IMG/VR virus record: IMGVR_UViG_3300021960_000465
Span: 1-25,465 of that record
Strand: one strand, 5' to 3'
DNA: 25,465 nt
Source: a virus
Positions 8,271 through 14,330 of the stretch are shown here, one piece after another. Positions within the stretch are counted from its first letter, which is position 1. Every line of letters starts with the position of its first letter. The notes beneath the pieces were generated by a model that ran no database searches, was not told where the DNA came from, and was given only the letters and a program-made list of their open reading frames with translations. A program made the position numbers and the translations under genes.

Positions 8271-8579
8271 CTAATGCTTCAAAGTATTCTTAACAGGATT
8301 AAGAACATCCTGAGGTTGCAACTTGTCGAATTGTTTTTTAGTCTGGACTACTACGACATCACCTACCAGAGGCTCTCCCGCAATAACAGATGCTAAAATA
8401 TTCATCGGCAATTTAAGAGCTAGTCCATCTTCATTGACTGCGAGCTCTCCTGAAATTTGTTTAGGATGTCTAACAAAGGCGACATATCCACCAACAAGTT
8501 TACGAATATCCTCAAAGCTAGTCTCAGGAGCTAGGCTCTCGAAACTGCCATTGGATTTTATTAACGTATAATGTTTCAT
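8271..8579 (-). CDS. DUF3846-like protein (102 aa)
   Basis: The pattern ELAVNEDGLALKLPMNILAS followed by GEPLVGDVVVV (about 45-80) matches the DUF3846 family, phage and plasmid proteins with the N-E-D/E-G-L, P-x-N-x-x-A and GDVVVV signatures. The function of that family is unknown. The ribosome site AAGGAG lies 9 bases before the ATG. The gene is immediately downstream of the structured RNA region at 8621-8916, so it is the likely target if that region acts in cis. Confidence 0.75.
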   Translation of the reverse strand: MKHYTLIKSNGSFESLAPETSFEDIRKLVGGYVAFVRHPKQISGELAVNEDGLALKLPMNILASVIAGEPLVGDVVVVQTKKQFDKLQPQDVLNPVKNTLKH

Positions 8580-8620
8580 AATTAATTTCTCCTTATCCTA
8601 AATTTATATTTTTTTATTTA

Positions 8621-8648
8621 GAAAGTCTAGTAGCCCGAAGGCTACCAG
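8621..8648 (-). terminator. UUCG-capped hairpin, possible terminator or attenuator
   Basis: In minus-strand RNA, CUGGUAGCC and GGCUACUAG form nine pairs (one G-U) around a UUCG tetraloop closed by C-G, an exceptionally stable cap (bases 8627-8648). The bases that follow are ACUUUCUAAAU, a weak U-run, so termination may be partial. It lies 48 bases before the DUF3846-like start codon, and could end the RNA made from 8916 or attenuate the downstream gene. Confidence 0.55.
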
Positions 8649-8653
8649 TAATC

Positions 8654-8680
8654 TAGGTCAATAATTATTATCATAACCTA
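8654..8680 (-). repeat. Seven-bp RNA hairpin between ncRNA domain and UUCG hairpin
   Basis: UAGGUUA and UGACCUA pair with one U-G wobble; inside, AUAA and UUAU can continue the stem around a UAA loop after a 2-base bulge. The wobble pairs only on the minus-strand RNA, in line with the direction of transcription. Confidence 0.5.
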
Positions 8681-8697
8681 TCCCCTTTCTTGAAATC

Positions 8698-8916
8698 TAG
8701 GAGAACTTAAGAGCATTCGTGGGATTTGAACTTATTACCCACAACTTTCGGTAGAACAGATGGTTTCTCATCTACTTGAACCTACTCCTCAAGACCTCAG
8801 ACATTTGTCCATACTTCTTGAGCCCTGTACCTTACGACTCTGTTTTAAAATCGTTATTCAGTCAGAATGCCTCAAAGTAGCTTGCAATCTATTTTGTTTT
8901 AAGTTCTCCTATATTT
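8698..8916 (-). ncRNA. Candidate structured RNA closed by a 13-bp stem
   Basis: Bases 8899-8911 and 8698-8710 are perfect complements (13 bp) enclosing about 190 bases. Just inside, 8865-8873 pairs with 8711-8718 (8 pairs, one bulge). Within that junction lie four hairpins: 8834-8854 (6 bp), 8788-8822 (7 bp, CUCAAGA with UCUUGAG), 8750-8782 (about 11 pairs with wobbles) and 8719-8742 (GUGGG with CCCAC). A predicted promoter would start the RNA at about 8916. This is what a compact multi-branched RNA looks like. I could not match it to tRNA, tmRNA, RNase P or group I intron signatures. It may be a free RNA or a leader of the DUF3846-like gene. Confidence 0.65.
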
Positions 8917-8922
8917 CTAATT

Positions 8923-8952
8923 ACTATATCGAGCCAATCTCGAAAAATTCAA
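8923..8952 (-). promoter_or_regulatory. Promoter with inverted-repeat operator, upstream of structured RNA
   Basis: On the minus strand TTGAAT (8952-8947) is followed after 18 bases by TATAGT (8928-8923). The spacer contains TCGAG-N5-CTCGA (8943-8929), a perfect inverted repeat placed where a repressor would block polymerase. Transcription from here would start at about 8916, five bases before the 13-bp stem. The hexamers match the sigma-70 consensus at 4 of 6 and 5 of 6 positions. Confidence 0.5.
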
Positions 8953-9004
8953 CTTTTTTTTTCAAAAAAATTAAAAATAGTTTCATATAAAGTTTATGGG
9001 TAGT

Positions 9005-9024
9005 TTGGTTTTTTTTTCAACCAA
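9005..9024. repeat. Six-bp inverted repeat with T/A-rich loop
   Basis: TTGGTT and AACCAA flank an 8-base T-rich centre. It lies about 90 bases upstream of the predicted RNA start. It could be an operator or chance structure in AT-rich DNA. Confidence 0.35.
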
Positions 9025-9060
9025 CTTAATTAATTTTTTTTGGAGATAGCCAGGGGGGAG

Positions 9061-9087
9061 GCTCTGGCCGATTTAATCGACCAGAGC
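9061..9087 (-). repeat. Strong 12-bp RNA hairpin past the 68-aa gene
   Basis: Minus-strand RNA folds GCUCUGGUCGAU against AUCGGCCAGAGC around a UAA loop: 12 pairs with one U-G. The same position is a C-A mismatch on the plus strand, so the structure belongs to the minus-strand transcript. It lies 11 bases after the stop at 9099. It is followed by CUCCCCCC and not by U, so it is not a classical terminator; a 3' end stabiliser or protein-binding site is possible. Confidence 0.6.
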
Positions 9088-9098
9088 AGAGATATTAA

Positions 9099-9305
9099 TT
9101 ATAAAGTTTTATTGTAAAAACGAGCTCCCTCAAGAGCCTCGTCAAAAGATAATTTACTATTTAACATTCTATCGACCAGATGCCTAAGTGCTCCCATGTC
9201 GGTTGAATAATCATTAACATTAGCTTCTGGGCTCTTGTCAAAAGTGGTTATTAATTTAACTAAAAGTTTCCAGTAGTTAGCTTCATAATCATAATTATTT
9301 TTCAT
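9099..9305 (-). CDS. Hypothetical protein (68 aa)
   Basis: I chose the ATG at 9305, which gives 68 residues beginning MKNNYDYEANYWKLLVKLIT, because GGAAG sits 7-10 bases before it; a longer frame to 9428 would overlap the upstream gene by over 130 bases. The protein is helical, with an acidic centre. It overlaps the upstream gene by 11 bases. No family is recognised. Confidence 0.65.
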   Translation of the reverse strand: MKNNYDYEANYWKLLVKLITTFDKSPEANVNDYSTDMGALRHLVDRMLNSKLSFDEALEGARFYNKTL

Positions 9306-9642
9306 GATAATACTTCCAAACATCTTTGGCCCGGAGAGCCTTTGGTGCATAAGCTTTAACCATTCGACCAATCCACTTGGAGCGAGAGGAATAACCAGCA
9401 TTACATTTGTATCCCATAAATCTTTCAAACCTCGCCCAGTCGTAAGTATCTTTTCTCGATTTAGCTAGATGCTCGTATAAGTTTAATCTGAAATAAAGTT
9501 CTCTAACTGTTTCAGAATGAATTACGGGTACCTCGAGAACAGTGAGCAACAAACCAAGATTAAAATCATTATTGTTGCGTGCTTCAAGAAACCTGCGACC
9601 CACCTTATCTGTGACGGCTCGCCAATCAGTATTTAAAGTCAT
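9295..9642 (-). CDS. Hypothetical protein (115 aa)
   Basis: A basic, helical 115-residue protein containing WRAVTDKVGRRFLEARNNND at the N-terminus and YDWARFERFMGYKCNAGYSS in the middle. The ATG is preceded by AGGAG at about 8 bases. There are no catalytic residues or cysteine pairs. The terminator-like hairpin at 9676-9714 lies just upstream, so this gene may begin its own unit or be read through. No family is recognised. Confidence 0.7.
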   Translation of the reverse strand: MTLNTDWRAVTDKVGRRFLEARNNNDFNLGLLLTVLEVPVIHSETVRELYFRLNLYEHLAKSRKDTYDWARFERFMGYKCNAGYSSRSKWIGRMVKAYAPKALRAKDVWKYYHEK

Positions 9643-9675
9643 GTTAATATTCTCCTATATTCTTAGAATAATGTA

Positions 9676-9714
9676 CCAAATAAAATGAGCAGTACAACCT
9701 TAATTATACTGCTC
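9676..9714 (-). terminator. Probable rho-independent terminator
   Basis: On the minus strand GAGCAGTA and TACTGCTC (9707-9714 and 9687-9694) pair perfectly over 8 bp around a 12-base loop, followed by ATTTTATTT. It lies 39 bases past the stop of the 144-residue gene at 9753, as expected for the end of that transcript. Confidence 0.65.
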
Positions 9715-9752
9715 CGTGTTTCTCGCCTCTCGGCTCTTTCTTTGGTTGTCAC

Positions 9753-10187
9753 TTAAGCTACTTTAAGATTTTCATCAATAATTAGTTTAAGTTTCTCCGA
9801 TACGACCTTTGGCTCCAGTGGTTCAATATTCTCGTTAATGATCTCTCTCCAACTAGATGAGTGATTTACATCTCCAAAGTCTATGCGTTCTTGCACTAGA
9901 AAATTAACCCCAGTTTTTGACCAAGTGCCAAAAAAATTTATTCTATATAGGTATTCAATATCGCCATGCATTCCAGTTGTAAATTCATATATTGGTTCCG
10001 CATCTCGGTAAGTGGTTGGCTCGTGCTTCTGGTCTAATAGTTTAGTCATAAATTCATTTATGTTTTTTGAATTACATAAACAAGAAGCTAGGTTGTAGCC
10101 AGTTTCTTTTAAGTAGCCGTCATAATGACGATAGAGCCAAATTTTAGTCATCTTGTTGGTTATATAAATATTCGTTCTTGTACTCAT
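9753..10187 (-). CDS. Hypothetical phage protein with STRTNIYI...YRHYDGY pattern (144 aa)
   Basis: The protein begins MSTRTNIYITNK and continues KIWLYRHYDGYLKETGYNLA. An N-terminal TRxNIY strand followed by YRHxDGYxxxxG is a conserved pattern I have seen in many phage and prophage proteins of unknown role. The rest is mixed alpha and beta. Upstream AGAAACGGAG gives a ribosome site about 10 bases before the ATG. It precedes the terminator-like hairpin at 9676-9714, so it probably ends a transcription unit. Confidence 0.75.
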   Translation of the reverse strand: MSTRTNIYITNKMTKIWLYRHYDGYLKETGYNLASCLCNSKNINEFMTKLLDQKHEPTTYRDAEPIYEFTTGMHGDIEYLYRINFFGTWSKTGVNFLVQERIDFGDVNHSSSWREIINENIEPLEPKVVSEKLKLIIDENLKVA

Positions 10188-10216
10188 GTTAATATTCTCC
10201 GTTTCTATTGTGGGAG

Positions 10217-10237
10217 ATTATAGGAACTTTAAATAAT
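10217..10237 (-). promoter_or_regulatory. Possible promoter for the 144-aa gene
   Basis: TATAAT (10222-10217), a perfect -10 hexamer, is followed by a TCTCC tract and the ribosome site of the 144-residue gene. The nearest -35-like word, TTGATA, begins 21 bases upstream, giving a spacer of only 15, so strength is doubtful. It overlaps the stop of the VRR-NUC gene. Confidence 0.3.
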
Positions 10238-10607
10238 TATCAAGTTTCAAAAAATCTTTTTTTACTGGCTCTAGTTCCAAGATACAAGGAACACGATCAA
10301 AGCCAAGAGAGATCAGTTCCTTGCCTCTGTTCCCCTCAAAGAGTTTAAAGCATCTTGCTTCTAGGCTCTCGACTATATAAAAATTTATAGGACATTTGGT
10401 AAAATGATTATAATTCCAAGATATTTGTAAGGGTGAGATAATAACTTTTTTCATCTTGCTACATTTAAATTCAAGCCAAAAACATTTTCCATTGTCATAG
10501 AAGCCGTAGATATCAGGTACTCCCCTTTTTAAATAAAGTTCCATTGGGGTAGTTTCAGCAGTAAGATTTTTGATTATTTTAGCTTTGAATTTATTTTCAG
10601 GTTTCAC
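10218..10607 (-). CDS. VRR-NUC type nuclease (129 aa)
   Basis: The motif KRGVPDIYGFYDNG followed by CFWLEFKCSK is the VRR-NUC signature: R-G-x-P-D and then a strand with E-x-K (D32, E46, K48). VRR-NUC enzymes are PD-(D/E)XK nucleases; stand-alone phage versions are thought to cut branched or flap DNA in replication or recombination. The start is uncertain: the best is GTG at 10607, which lies in the arm of a hairpin (10605-10629); the next ATG is 21 codons in and would leave out the N-terminal helix. The substrate in this phage is unknown. Confidence 0.75.
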   Translation of the reverse strand: MKPENKFKAKIIKNLTAETTPMELYLKRGVPDIYGFYDNGKCFWLEFKCSKMKKVIISPLQISWNYNHFTKCPINFYIVESLEARCFKLFEGNRGKELISLGFDRVPCILELEPVKKDFLKLDNYLKFL

Positions 10608-10629
10608 TAGGGCTATAATAACCCTAGTG
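10605..10629 (-). promoter_or_regulatory. Perfect 8-bp hairpin covering the nuclease start codon
   Basis: In minus-strand RNA, CACUAGGG and CCCUAGUG pair over 8 bp around a 9-base loop. The GUG of the 3' arm is the likely start codon of the VRR-NUC gene, and the AGGG of the 5' arm is the only ribosome-site-like word nearby. A U-run comes before it and none after, so it does not look like a terminator. It would limit translation of the nuclease. Confidence 0.5.
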
Positions 10630-10644
10630 AAAAAAAATCAAGTT

Positions 10645-10926
10645 TTAATTTGGGCTAGGTATTTTAGCCTGAGGTAATGCGTTGAAATCGTCAATCAAGA
10701 TATCCAACCAACCTTTGACATCTTCGATAATTTCAATATTAGCCCTGATTATATTAGCATCATCAACTGGAATACTAAAATGGACTGGGCTATTGTTATG
10801 GTCAGGAAGAGCCTCTAGCATAACCTGATTAAAAGTCCTATTAAATTTAAGCCTGATAGCTTTTTTATTTAAATAGCATAAATCAGATTTAGGTAGATAA
10901 GTTATATTAACTGTTTTATTTTCCAT
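10645..10926 (-). CDS. Hypothetical protein (93 aa)
   Basis: The 93-residue product has N-terminal beta strands (TVNITYLPKSDLCYLNKKAI) and a C-terminal helix (WLDILIDDFNALPQ). It overlaps the DUF2958 gene by 11 bases, so the two are likely co-expressed. No family is recognised, and no catalytic pattern or membrane segment is visible. Confidence 0.65.
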   Translation of the reverse strand: MENKTVNITYLPKSDLCYLNKKAIRLKFNRTFNQVMLEALPDHNNSPVHFSIPVDDANIIRANIEIIEDVKGWLDILIDDFNALPQAKIPSPN

Positions 10927-11248
10927 GACACATATCCAAACATTCTTGCAAGGTATATTTATTCTCAGGGAAATGACGATCTCTTTCCAAAGGCATATTA
11001 AAAGGTTTAACTCTAAGTTTTTCTAATTCCCAAAAGGAAAAACTCCCCATTTCAGGAAAGCCAAGATCAGCTACTCCAAAAGCAAGTTGAAGTTCAGGAT
11101 CATATTCAGATAAAAACCAAGTACCAGTTCCATAAGGATTAAAAATCTTAGCAACGACTTTCATATCCTCTATTTCTCCATTGTTAGCCTCTTGTAAATG
11201 ATGATTAGCAATTAGCTTTTCTTTTTGTGCTTTAGTTAATAACTTCAT
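10916..11248 (-). CDS. DUF2958 protein (110 aa)
   Basis: The order of motifs, an opening LLTKAQKEKL, then AKIFNPYGTGTWFLSEYDPE, then AFGVADLGFPEMGSFSFWEL, then PLERDRHF, is that of DUF2958, which is frequent on plasmids and integrative elements of Proteobacteria and in some phages. The function is unknown. I chose the ATG at 11248 since GGAG lies 9 bases before it and the family starts here; an ATG at 11263 would add five residues and lacks a ribosome site. Confidence 0.85.
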   Translation of the reverse strand: MKLLTKAQKEKLIANHHLQEANNGEIEDMKVVAKIFNPYGTGTWFLSEYDPELQLAFGVADLGFPEMGSFSFWELEKLRVKPFNMPLERDRHFPENKYTLQECLDMCHGK

Positions 11249-11282
11249 GTTTAACTTCTCCATTTCTAAGTAAATTTATATC

Positions 11283-12083
11283 CTAATTATCTAGGATAAA
11301 CAACTTTTCTTTTAGCTTGGATATTTTATTAAAGAATACCACCAAATTCTCCACAAGGTATTTCCTCTTGGTGTTAAATTCATAATTGGTATTACTAATT
11401 TTAAACCTGATTGGCTCGTCAAAATTATTAACTCTTTTATTGGTGATAGACATAATCAGCATTAGTAGTTTTTTTAATGCATTATATTTATCTTTGTTTT
11501 TACAATTAATCTTTAAATACTCTATTCGCTCTTCAAAAGAATAGTTTTTAGTCCTACAAAAAATTATTCTCTTTCTCAGGGTATCGTAGTTATCAGCCAG
11601 TATCTCGTCTGTTTCAGTCCAGTCAAAAGGAACAGTCCGTTCTCTTTTGGGTAATTCTTTTTCTCGCTCTTCATTATAACCACTAAGATTAACTAACTGC
11701 TCTTTTTTTCTATCCTGATCGCAAAGTAAAGGCTCTTCGTCAGGTCTTTCTTCAGGCTCTTCTTCCTCTTCCCAGTCATCATCATCTTCTTCTTCCTCAT
11801 CTTCTTCATAAGGATTACTGTCATCATCTTCATCAGGTAATTCTAAAGGTTTGTTTAATTCTTCCTGTTCCTTTTCAAATTCCTGTTCATACTCTTCATC
11901 TAGTTCTTCCTCAGGCTCTTCTTGAACTGGTGTTTGCGTAGGCTTTGATAGTTTATCCACTAAAAGATTAACTGCGTCTGTTAATGTAGAAATTTCTTTT
12001 TCCAAGTATGCAACTCTTTTTGAACTCTCAATTTGAATTTGTATCGTTTGGATTTTCTTATGTAAATCTCTAGCCAATACCAT
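11283..12083 (-). CDS. Coiled-coil protein with long acidic stretch (266 aa)
   Basis: Residues about 1-48 form a predicted coiled coil (leucine-spaced, for example YLEKEISTLTDAVNLLVDKL). Residues about 55-120 are almost entirely Asp and Glu with some Pro, and the C-terminal 100 residues are basic and hydrophobic, ending in FNKISKLKEKLFILDN. The acidic part could mimic DNA or be a flexible linker. The start has GGGGAG 8 bases upstream. I do not recognise the C-terminal domain. It lies in a run of small genes with close spacing. Confidence 0.7.
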   Translation of the reverse strand: MVLARDLHKKIQTIQIQIESSKRVAYLEKEISTLTDAVNLLVDKLSKPTQTPVQEEPEEELDEEYEQEFEKEQEELNKPLELPDEDDDSNPYEEDEEEEDDDDWEEEEEPEERPDEEPLLCDQDRKKEQLVNLSGYNEEREKELPKRERTVPFDWTETDEILADNYDTLRKRIIFCRTKNYSFEERIEYLKINCKNKDKYNALKKLLMLIMSITNKRVNNFDEPIRFKISNTNYEFNTKRKYLVENLVVFFNKISKLKEKLFILDN

Positions 12084-12368
12084 TTATTTCTCCCCTAAAT
12101 CTCTTGCTACACTATCAATACAGTCATAACAAAAAACATTGTCCTCAAAAGTTATATTATGTTTTTTTTCGTATTGTTTTATTTTTCTATAATCGAAGTC
12201 AAAGTCGTCTAAATGATAATAGTTAGCCTCATCAGGTCTTTCATTAGAGCAACCACCAAGATCAAAATAATCTCCACACTTGGTACACTCCCTATAAGAA
12301 AATGGCTCGTCTGTTAATTCTTCCTGAGTTTTTTCAGAGAAACTTTTAAAAAAATCTCTAGTTATCAT
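12084..12368 (-). CDS. Hypothetical zinc-ribbon-like protein (94 aa)
   Basis: Two cysteine pairs, C28/C31 (RECTKCGDYF) and C80/C83 (FCYDC), are spaced as in a zinc ribbon, with an extra C40 (GGCSNERPD). The middle is acidic and aromatic (YYHLDDFDFDYRK). The upstream 41-residue gene overlaps it by 4 bases (ATGA). Zinc ribbons of this kind often bind nucleic acid or partner proteins, but the role is unknown. Confidence 0.7.
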   Translation of the reverse strand: MITRDFFKSFSEKTQEELTDEPFSYRECTKCGDYFDLGGCSNERPDEANYYHLDDFDFDYRKIKQYEKKHNITFEDNVFCYDCIDSVARDLGEK

Positions 12369-12490
12369 TTATTCCTCGCTTTCTTTTTCCATATTTCACA
12401 AATTTGTTGTCCTGTGCTATCATCTATATAATAGACAATTCCATTTATAGTAATGTAAACACAATTTTCTGATTTAACTTCAATTTTCAT
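12365..12490 (-). CDS. Small hypothetical protein (41 aa)
   Basis: A 41-residue ORF encodes MKIEVKSENCVYITINGIVY and then YIDDSTGQQICEIWKKKARNK. The alternating strand pattern (two or three short beta strands) and the YYID-x-x-TG-x-x turn look like a genuine folded mini-protein and not random translation. It overlaps the 63-residue gene upstream by 11 bases and the zinc-ribbon gene by 4. No function is known. Confidence 0.65.
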   Translation of the reverse strand: MKIEVKSENCVYITINGIVYYIDDSTGQQICEIWKKKARNK

Positions 12491-12671
12491 TTCTCATAAC
12501 CCTGTTGTATTCTGTTAATTCAACTTTTTGGTCAAAGTAGGTAGGAATAGTATGAAAATGTCCGTTCTCATCTTCTTTAATAATTAATTCTCCCACTACA
12601 TATTTTGTTTTAGATTGTATTAACCATGAGGGCATGGATTCTCTTATTGGTAGTCTTTTGATTGTTTTCAT
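12480..12671 (-). CDS. Hypothetical protein (63 aa)
   Basis: A 63-residue protein, beginning MKTIKRLPIRESMPSWLIQ, with predicted beta strands (TKYVVGELIIKED). CTGGGAGAAAAAAC precedes the ATG and gives a good ribosome site (GGGAG). It overlaps the 41-residue gene by 11 bases. No family is recognised. Confidence 0.6.
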   Translation of the reverse strand: MKTIKRLPIRESMPSWLIQSKTKYVVGELIIKEDENGHFHTIPTYFDQKVELTEYNRVMRNEN

Positions 12672-12702
12672 GTTTTTTCTCCCAGTATTTTTATATCACA
12701 AT

Positions 12703-12780
12703 TTAGTCGTCTTTAAAAATATTAATTCCTATCATTATAAGAATTATTAGGATTATAGTTATACTAAAATATAGTGTCAT
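12703..12780 (-). CDS. Putative 25-aa membrane peptide
   Basis: The peptide MTLYFSITIILIILIMIGIN followed by IFKDD is a single hydrophobic helix with a short charged C-terminus. Its ATG overlaps the stop of the 12777-12965 gene (ATGA), the coupling seen for other genes here. A peptide this short could arise by chance in AT-rich DNA, where hydrophobic codons are common, so the overlap is the main argument. Confidence 0.45.
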   Translation of the reverse strand: MTLYFSITIILIILIMIGINIFKDD

Positions 12781-12965
12781 TCTTCATATATCCAATCTAA
12801 TTCTAATTCTGAGTGGATACAATCTCGGTCTATCTCTTCCCATGTAAAATCACTCATTGGGCTTTCCAATAAATCTCTAGCTTCTTCTTCACTATCAGCC
12901 TGTATCTCAGCATCATACCTAATATTAGTCATTTCCAGTTTTTTAAATTTAAATGTCTTTGTCAT
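12777..12965 (-). CDS. Small acidic protein (62 aa)
   Basis: I chose the ATG at 12965, with GGGGGTGG 4 bases before it; a TTG at 12986 would add seven Gly-rich residues. The protein begins MTKTFKFKKLEMTNIRYDAE and has ADSEEEARDLL, then an acidic tail. The strand plus A-x-S/D-x-E-E-A pattern is that of small phage and plasmid proteins with one beta hairpin and a helix (compare the gene at 16324-16506). Its function is unknown. Confidence 0.65.
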   Translation of the reverse strand: MTKTFKFKKLEMTNIRYDAEIQADSEEEARDLLESPMSDFTWEEIDRDCIHSELELDWIYEE

Positions 12966-13185
12966 CAGTCCACCCCCACTCATCAATCTCGTCTAACGAA
13001 TTTCTAAAAGGATAATTATTAATAAAAAATTTAAGATCATTAATATCTTTCCCTGAGTGTGCCTCATAATTAAAAACTGCTCCATTTAATTTTTTGATAG
13101 CATCACTGATAGTGATCATATGATCAATTATTTCTAATTCATATTTTTTGATTAGCCTTATCTTATCTAGTCTTATGCTTGTCAT
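12949..13185 (-). CDS. Hypothetical protein (78 aa)
   Basis: The ATG at 13185 is preferred because GGGAG lies 5 bases upstream; an ATG at 13197 would add four residues. The product starts MTSIRLDKIRLIKKYELEII and is helical, with a Trp-containing acidic C-terminus (EIDEWGWTDDKDI). It overlaps both neighbours by 17-23 bases. No family is recognised. Confidence 0.6.
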   Translation of the reverse strand: MTSIRLDKIRLIKKYELEIIDHMITISDAIKKLNGAVFNYEAHSGKDINDLKFFINNYPFRNSLDEIDEWGWTDDKDI

Positions 13186-13366
13186 GATCGCTCCCATAGT
13201 TTTTTTCTTCAGATATTATCTCTTGTAATATGTCATCTAAGTCATATTCAATTTCTTCTGCACATCTATCACTAATTTGACAATTTAAATTTTTGTCATA
13301 TGTTTTTCCGTCTTTAGTTTCAAAATGTCCAATTACTGTAAATCCAGTCCATTGTTTAGTAGTCAT
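13163..13366 (-). CDS. Hypothetical acidic protein (67 aa)
   Basis: The 67-residue product begins MTTKQWTGFTVIGHFETKDG and has an acidic middle (EEIEYDLDDILQEIISEE). Two cysteines (NCQISDRC) lie six residues apart. A GGGGGAAACT tract precedes the ATG and serves as ribosome site. It overlaps the next gene by 23 bases. The function is unknown. Confidence 0.6.
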   Translation of the reverse strand: MTTKQWTGFTVIGHFETKDGKTYDKNLNCQISDRCAEEIEYDLDDILQEIISEEKNYGSDHDKHKTR

Positions 13367-13377
13367 AGTTTCCCCCT

Positions 13378-13623
13378 TTAGAAAACATAATGTTTAACAT
13401 CTACTTTAGTCCACTTCCTCTCACCTTGTAATTTATATTTTAATTTATTTGGATATTTTCCCCAGTTCTTAAAAAAATCATCACAAGTTTTTCTGACAAA
13501 GTAGTCTGAGTGGTGGTATTCATCAAAATCATGTTCAGAGATTAATGTATGAATATCATCATTAGCTTCCAAATATATTTTGTAAATACCCTCACTCTTT
13601 TCCAACTCAGTAGGAATATACAT
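13378..13623 (-). CDS. Hypothetical protein (81 aa)
   Basis: An 81-residue protein, with an acidic, His/Tyr-rich first half (for example SEHDFDEYHHSDYFVRK) and a basic second half (YKLQGERKWTKVDVKHY). The ATG overlaps the stop of the upstream gene by one base. No family is recognised. Confidence 0.6.
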   Translation of the reverse strand: MYIPTELEKSEGIYKIYLEANDDIHTLISEHDFDEYHHSDYFVRKTCDDFFKNWGKYPNKLKYKLQGERKWTKVDVKHYVF

Positions 13624-13916
13624 TAAGATATAATTTCCCCTGTCTGAGCATTACGATCAATTCCTAGATATTCTTTTTCATAAATCACATCTAAGTTTTG
13701 TCGCTCTAGTTCTCTCCAAACTTCACCTTTGATGTTGTCGGAAAGTTCACTAACAATATAAGAAAGTTTTTGTAAATCTTTCTTCTCTACTGTTTTTTCG
13801 TGGTAGTCATCTAATTCGCCAGTCAGTTCTAATAGTCCTGATATAAAGTCGAAAAAGATTTTTCTATGAGTATCACTTAACTCACATTTTTTTACTAAAT
13901 GATCGTATGAGTACAT
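13623..13916 (-). CDS. Hypothetical helical protein (97 aa)
   Basis: The 97-residue product is mostly helical (for example KIFFDFISGLLELTGELDDY and LQKLSYIVSELSDNIKGEVW), soluble and mildly acidic. TGGAGAAATAAA supplies a ribosome site before the ATG. No motif or family is recognised. It is coupled to the next gene by a stop/start overlap. Confidence 0.6.
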   Translation of the reverse strand: MYSYDHLVKKCELSDTHRKIFFDFISGLLELTGELDDYHEKTVEKKDLQKLSYIVSELSDNIKGEVWRELERQNLDVIYEKEYLGIDRNAQTGEIIS

Positions 13917-13946
13917 TTTATTTCTCCATTTATTATATCTGGGATA

Positions 13947-14330
13947 TTATGGGAATTCTTCTCCATAGACAAGACTTTTATAACAAGGACTTATGGTGTC
14001 AGGTCTAGGAAATTCTAGTGTTGTTTCCAATAATTCCTTATGTTGCTTTTTTTCATAAGCAAGATCAAAATTTATAATAAAAGACTCAATATCTTCATCA
14101 TGCCAAAATGTATAAAGTTTGTCCTTTAATGGATGCCAAAACAATGTCTTGTCTGTATGAACAGATATTACATCTCCCCTATGAAGAATATATGGATATA
14201 AAACATTTATTTTATAATCTTCAGGCTTTACTCCGAGAAATTTCTCTACCATAGCTAAAGCAACTGGACAACAACCAGTGGAACTTTCTCCATACTCTAA
14301 ATGAACATCTCTAATATCTAAATTAAACAT
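13947..14330 (-). CDS. Hypothetical protein (127 aa)
   Basis: A 127-residue protein. Near the N-terminus, GESSTGCCPVALAMVEKFLG places two cysteines before a helix, and the C-terminal half carries His and Trp residues (DKTLFWHPLKDKLYTFWHDE). A Cys at the start of a helix and a later His are features of papain-like folds, but spacing and other motifs are not convincing, so I make no enzyme call. It overlaps the upstream gene by one base. Confidence 0.65.
   Translation of the reverse strand: MFNLDIRDVHLEYGESSTGCCPVALAMVEKFLGVKPEDYKINVLYPYILHRGDVISVHTDKTLFWHPLKDKLYTFWHDEDIESFIINFDLAYEKKQHKELLETTLEFPRPDTISPCYKSLVYGEEFP

Larger units (their letters stand above)
8580..9098. other. Long intergenic region holding a promoter and structured RNA
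   Basis: These 519 bases contain no convincing minus-strand gene; a 76-codon plus-strand frame runs across RNA stems and looks accidental. Right to left the region holds a 12-bp hairpin (9061-9087), a T-rich inverted repeat (9005-9024), a promoter (8923-8952), a domain closed by a 13-bp stem (8698-8911), a 7-bp hairpin (8654-8680) and a UUCG hairpin (8627-8648), before the ribosome site of the DUF3846-like gene. The last four are described separately. Confidence 0.75.

Noticed and set aside
8698-8830. A tRNA on the minus strand, suggested by GUUCAAAUCCCAC
   Set aside because: The T-arm-like strand has seven extra bases in its loop, and no acceptor, D or anticodon arms can be placed around it. 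It is better explained as one hairpin of a larger RNA.
8698-8911. Group I intron, tmRNA or RNase P RNA
   Set aside because: I see none of the conserved core segments of these RNAs, and the region lies between genes, so there is no split gene.
8760-8990. A 76-codon plus-strand frame
   Set aside because: It runs against all genes in the window, across the structured RNA and its promoter, and has no ribosome site.
9306-9428. Upstream extension of the 68-residue gene to 9428
   Set aside because: It would overlap the upstream gene by over 130 bases, while the ATG at 9305 has its own ribosome site.
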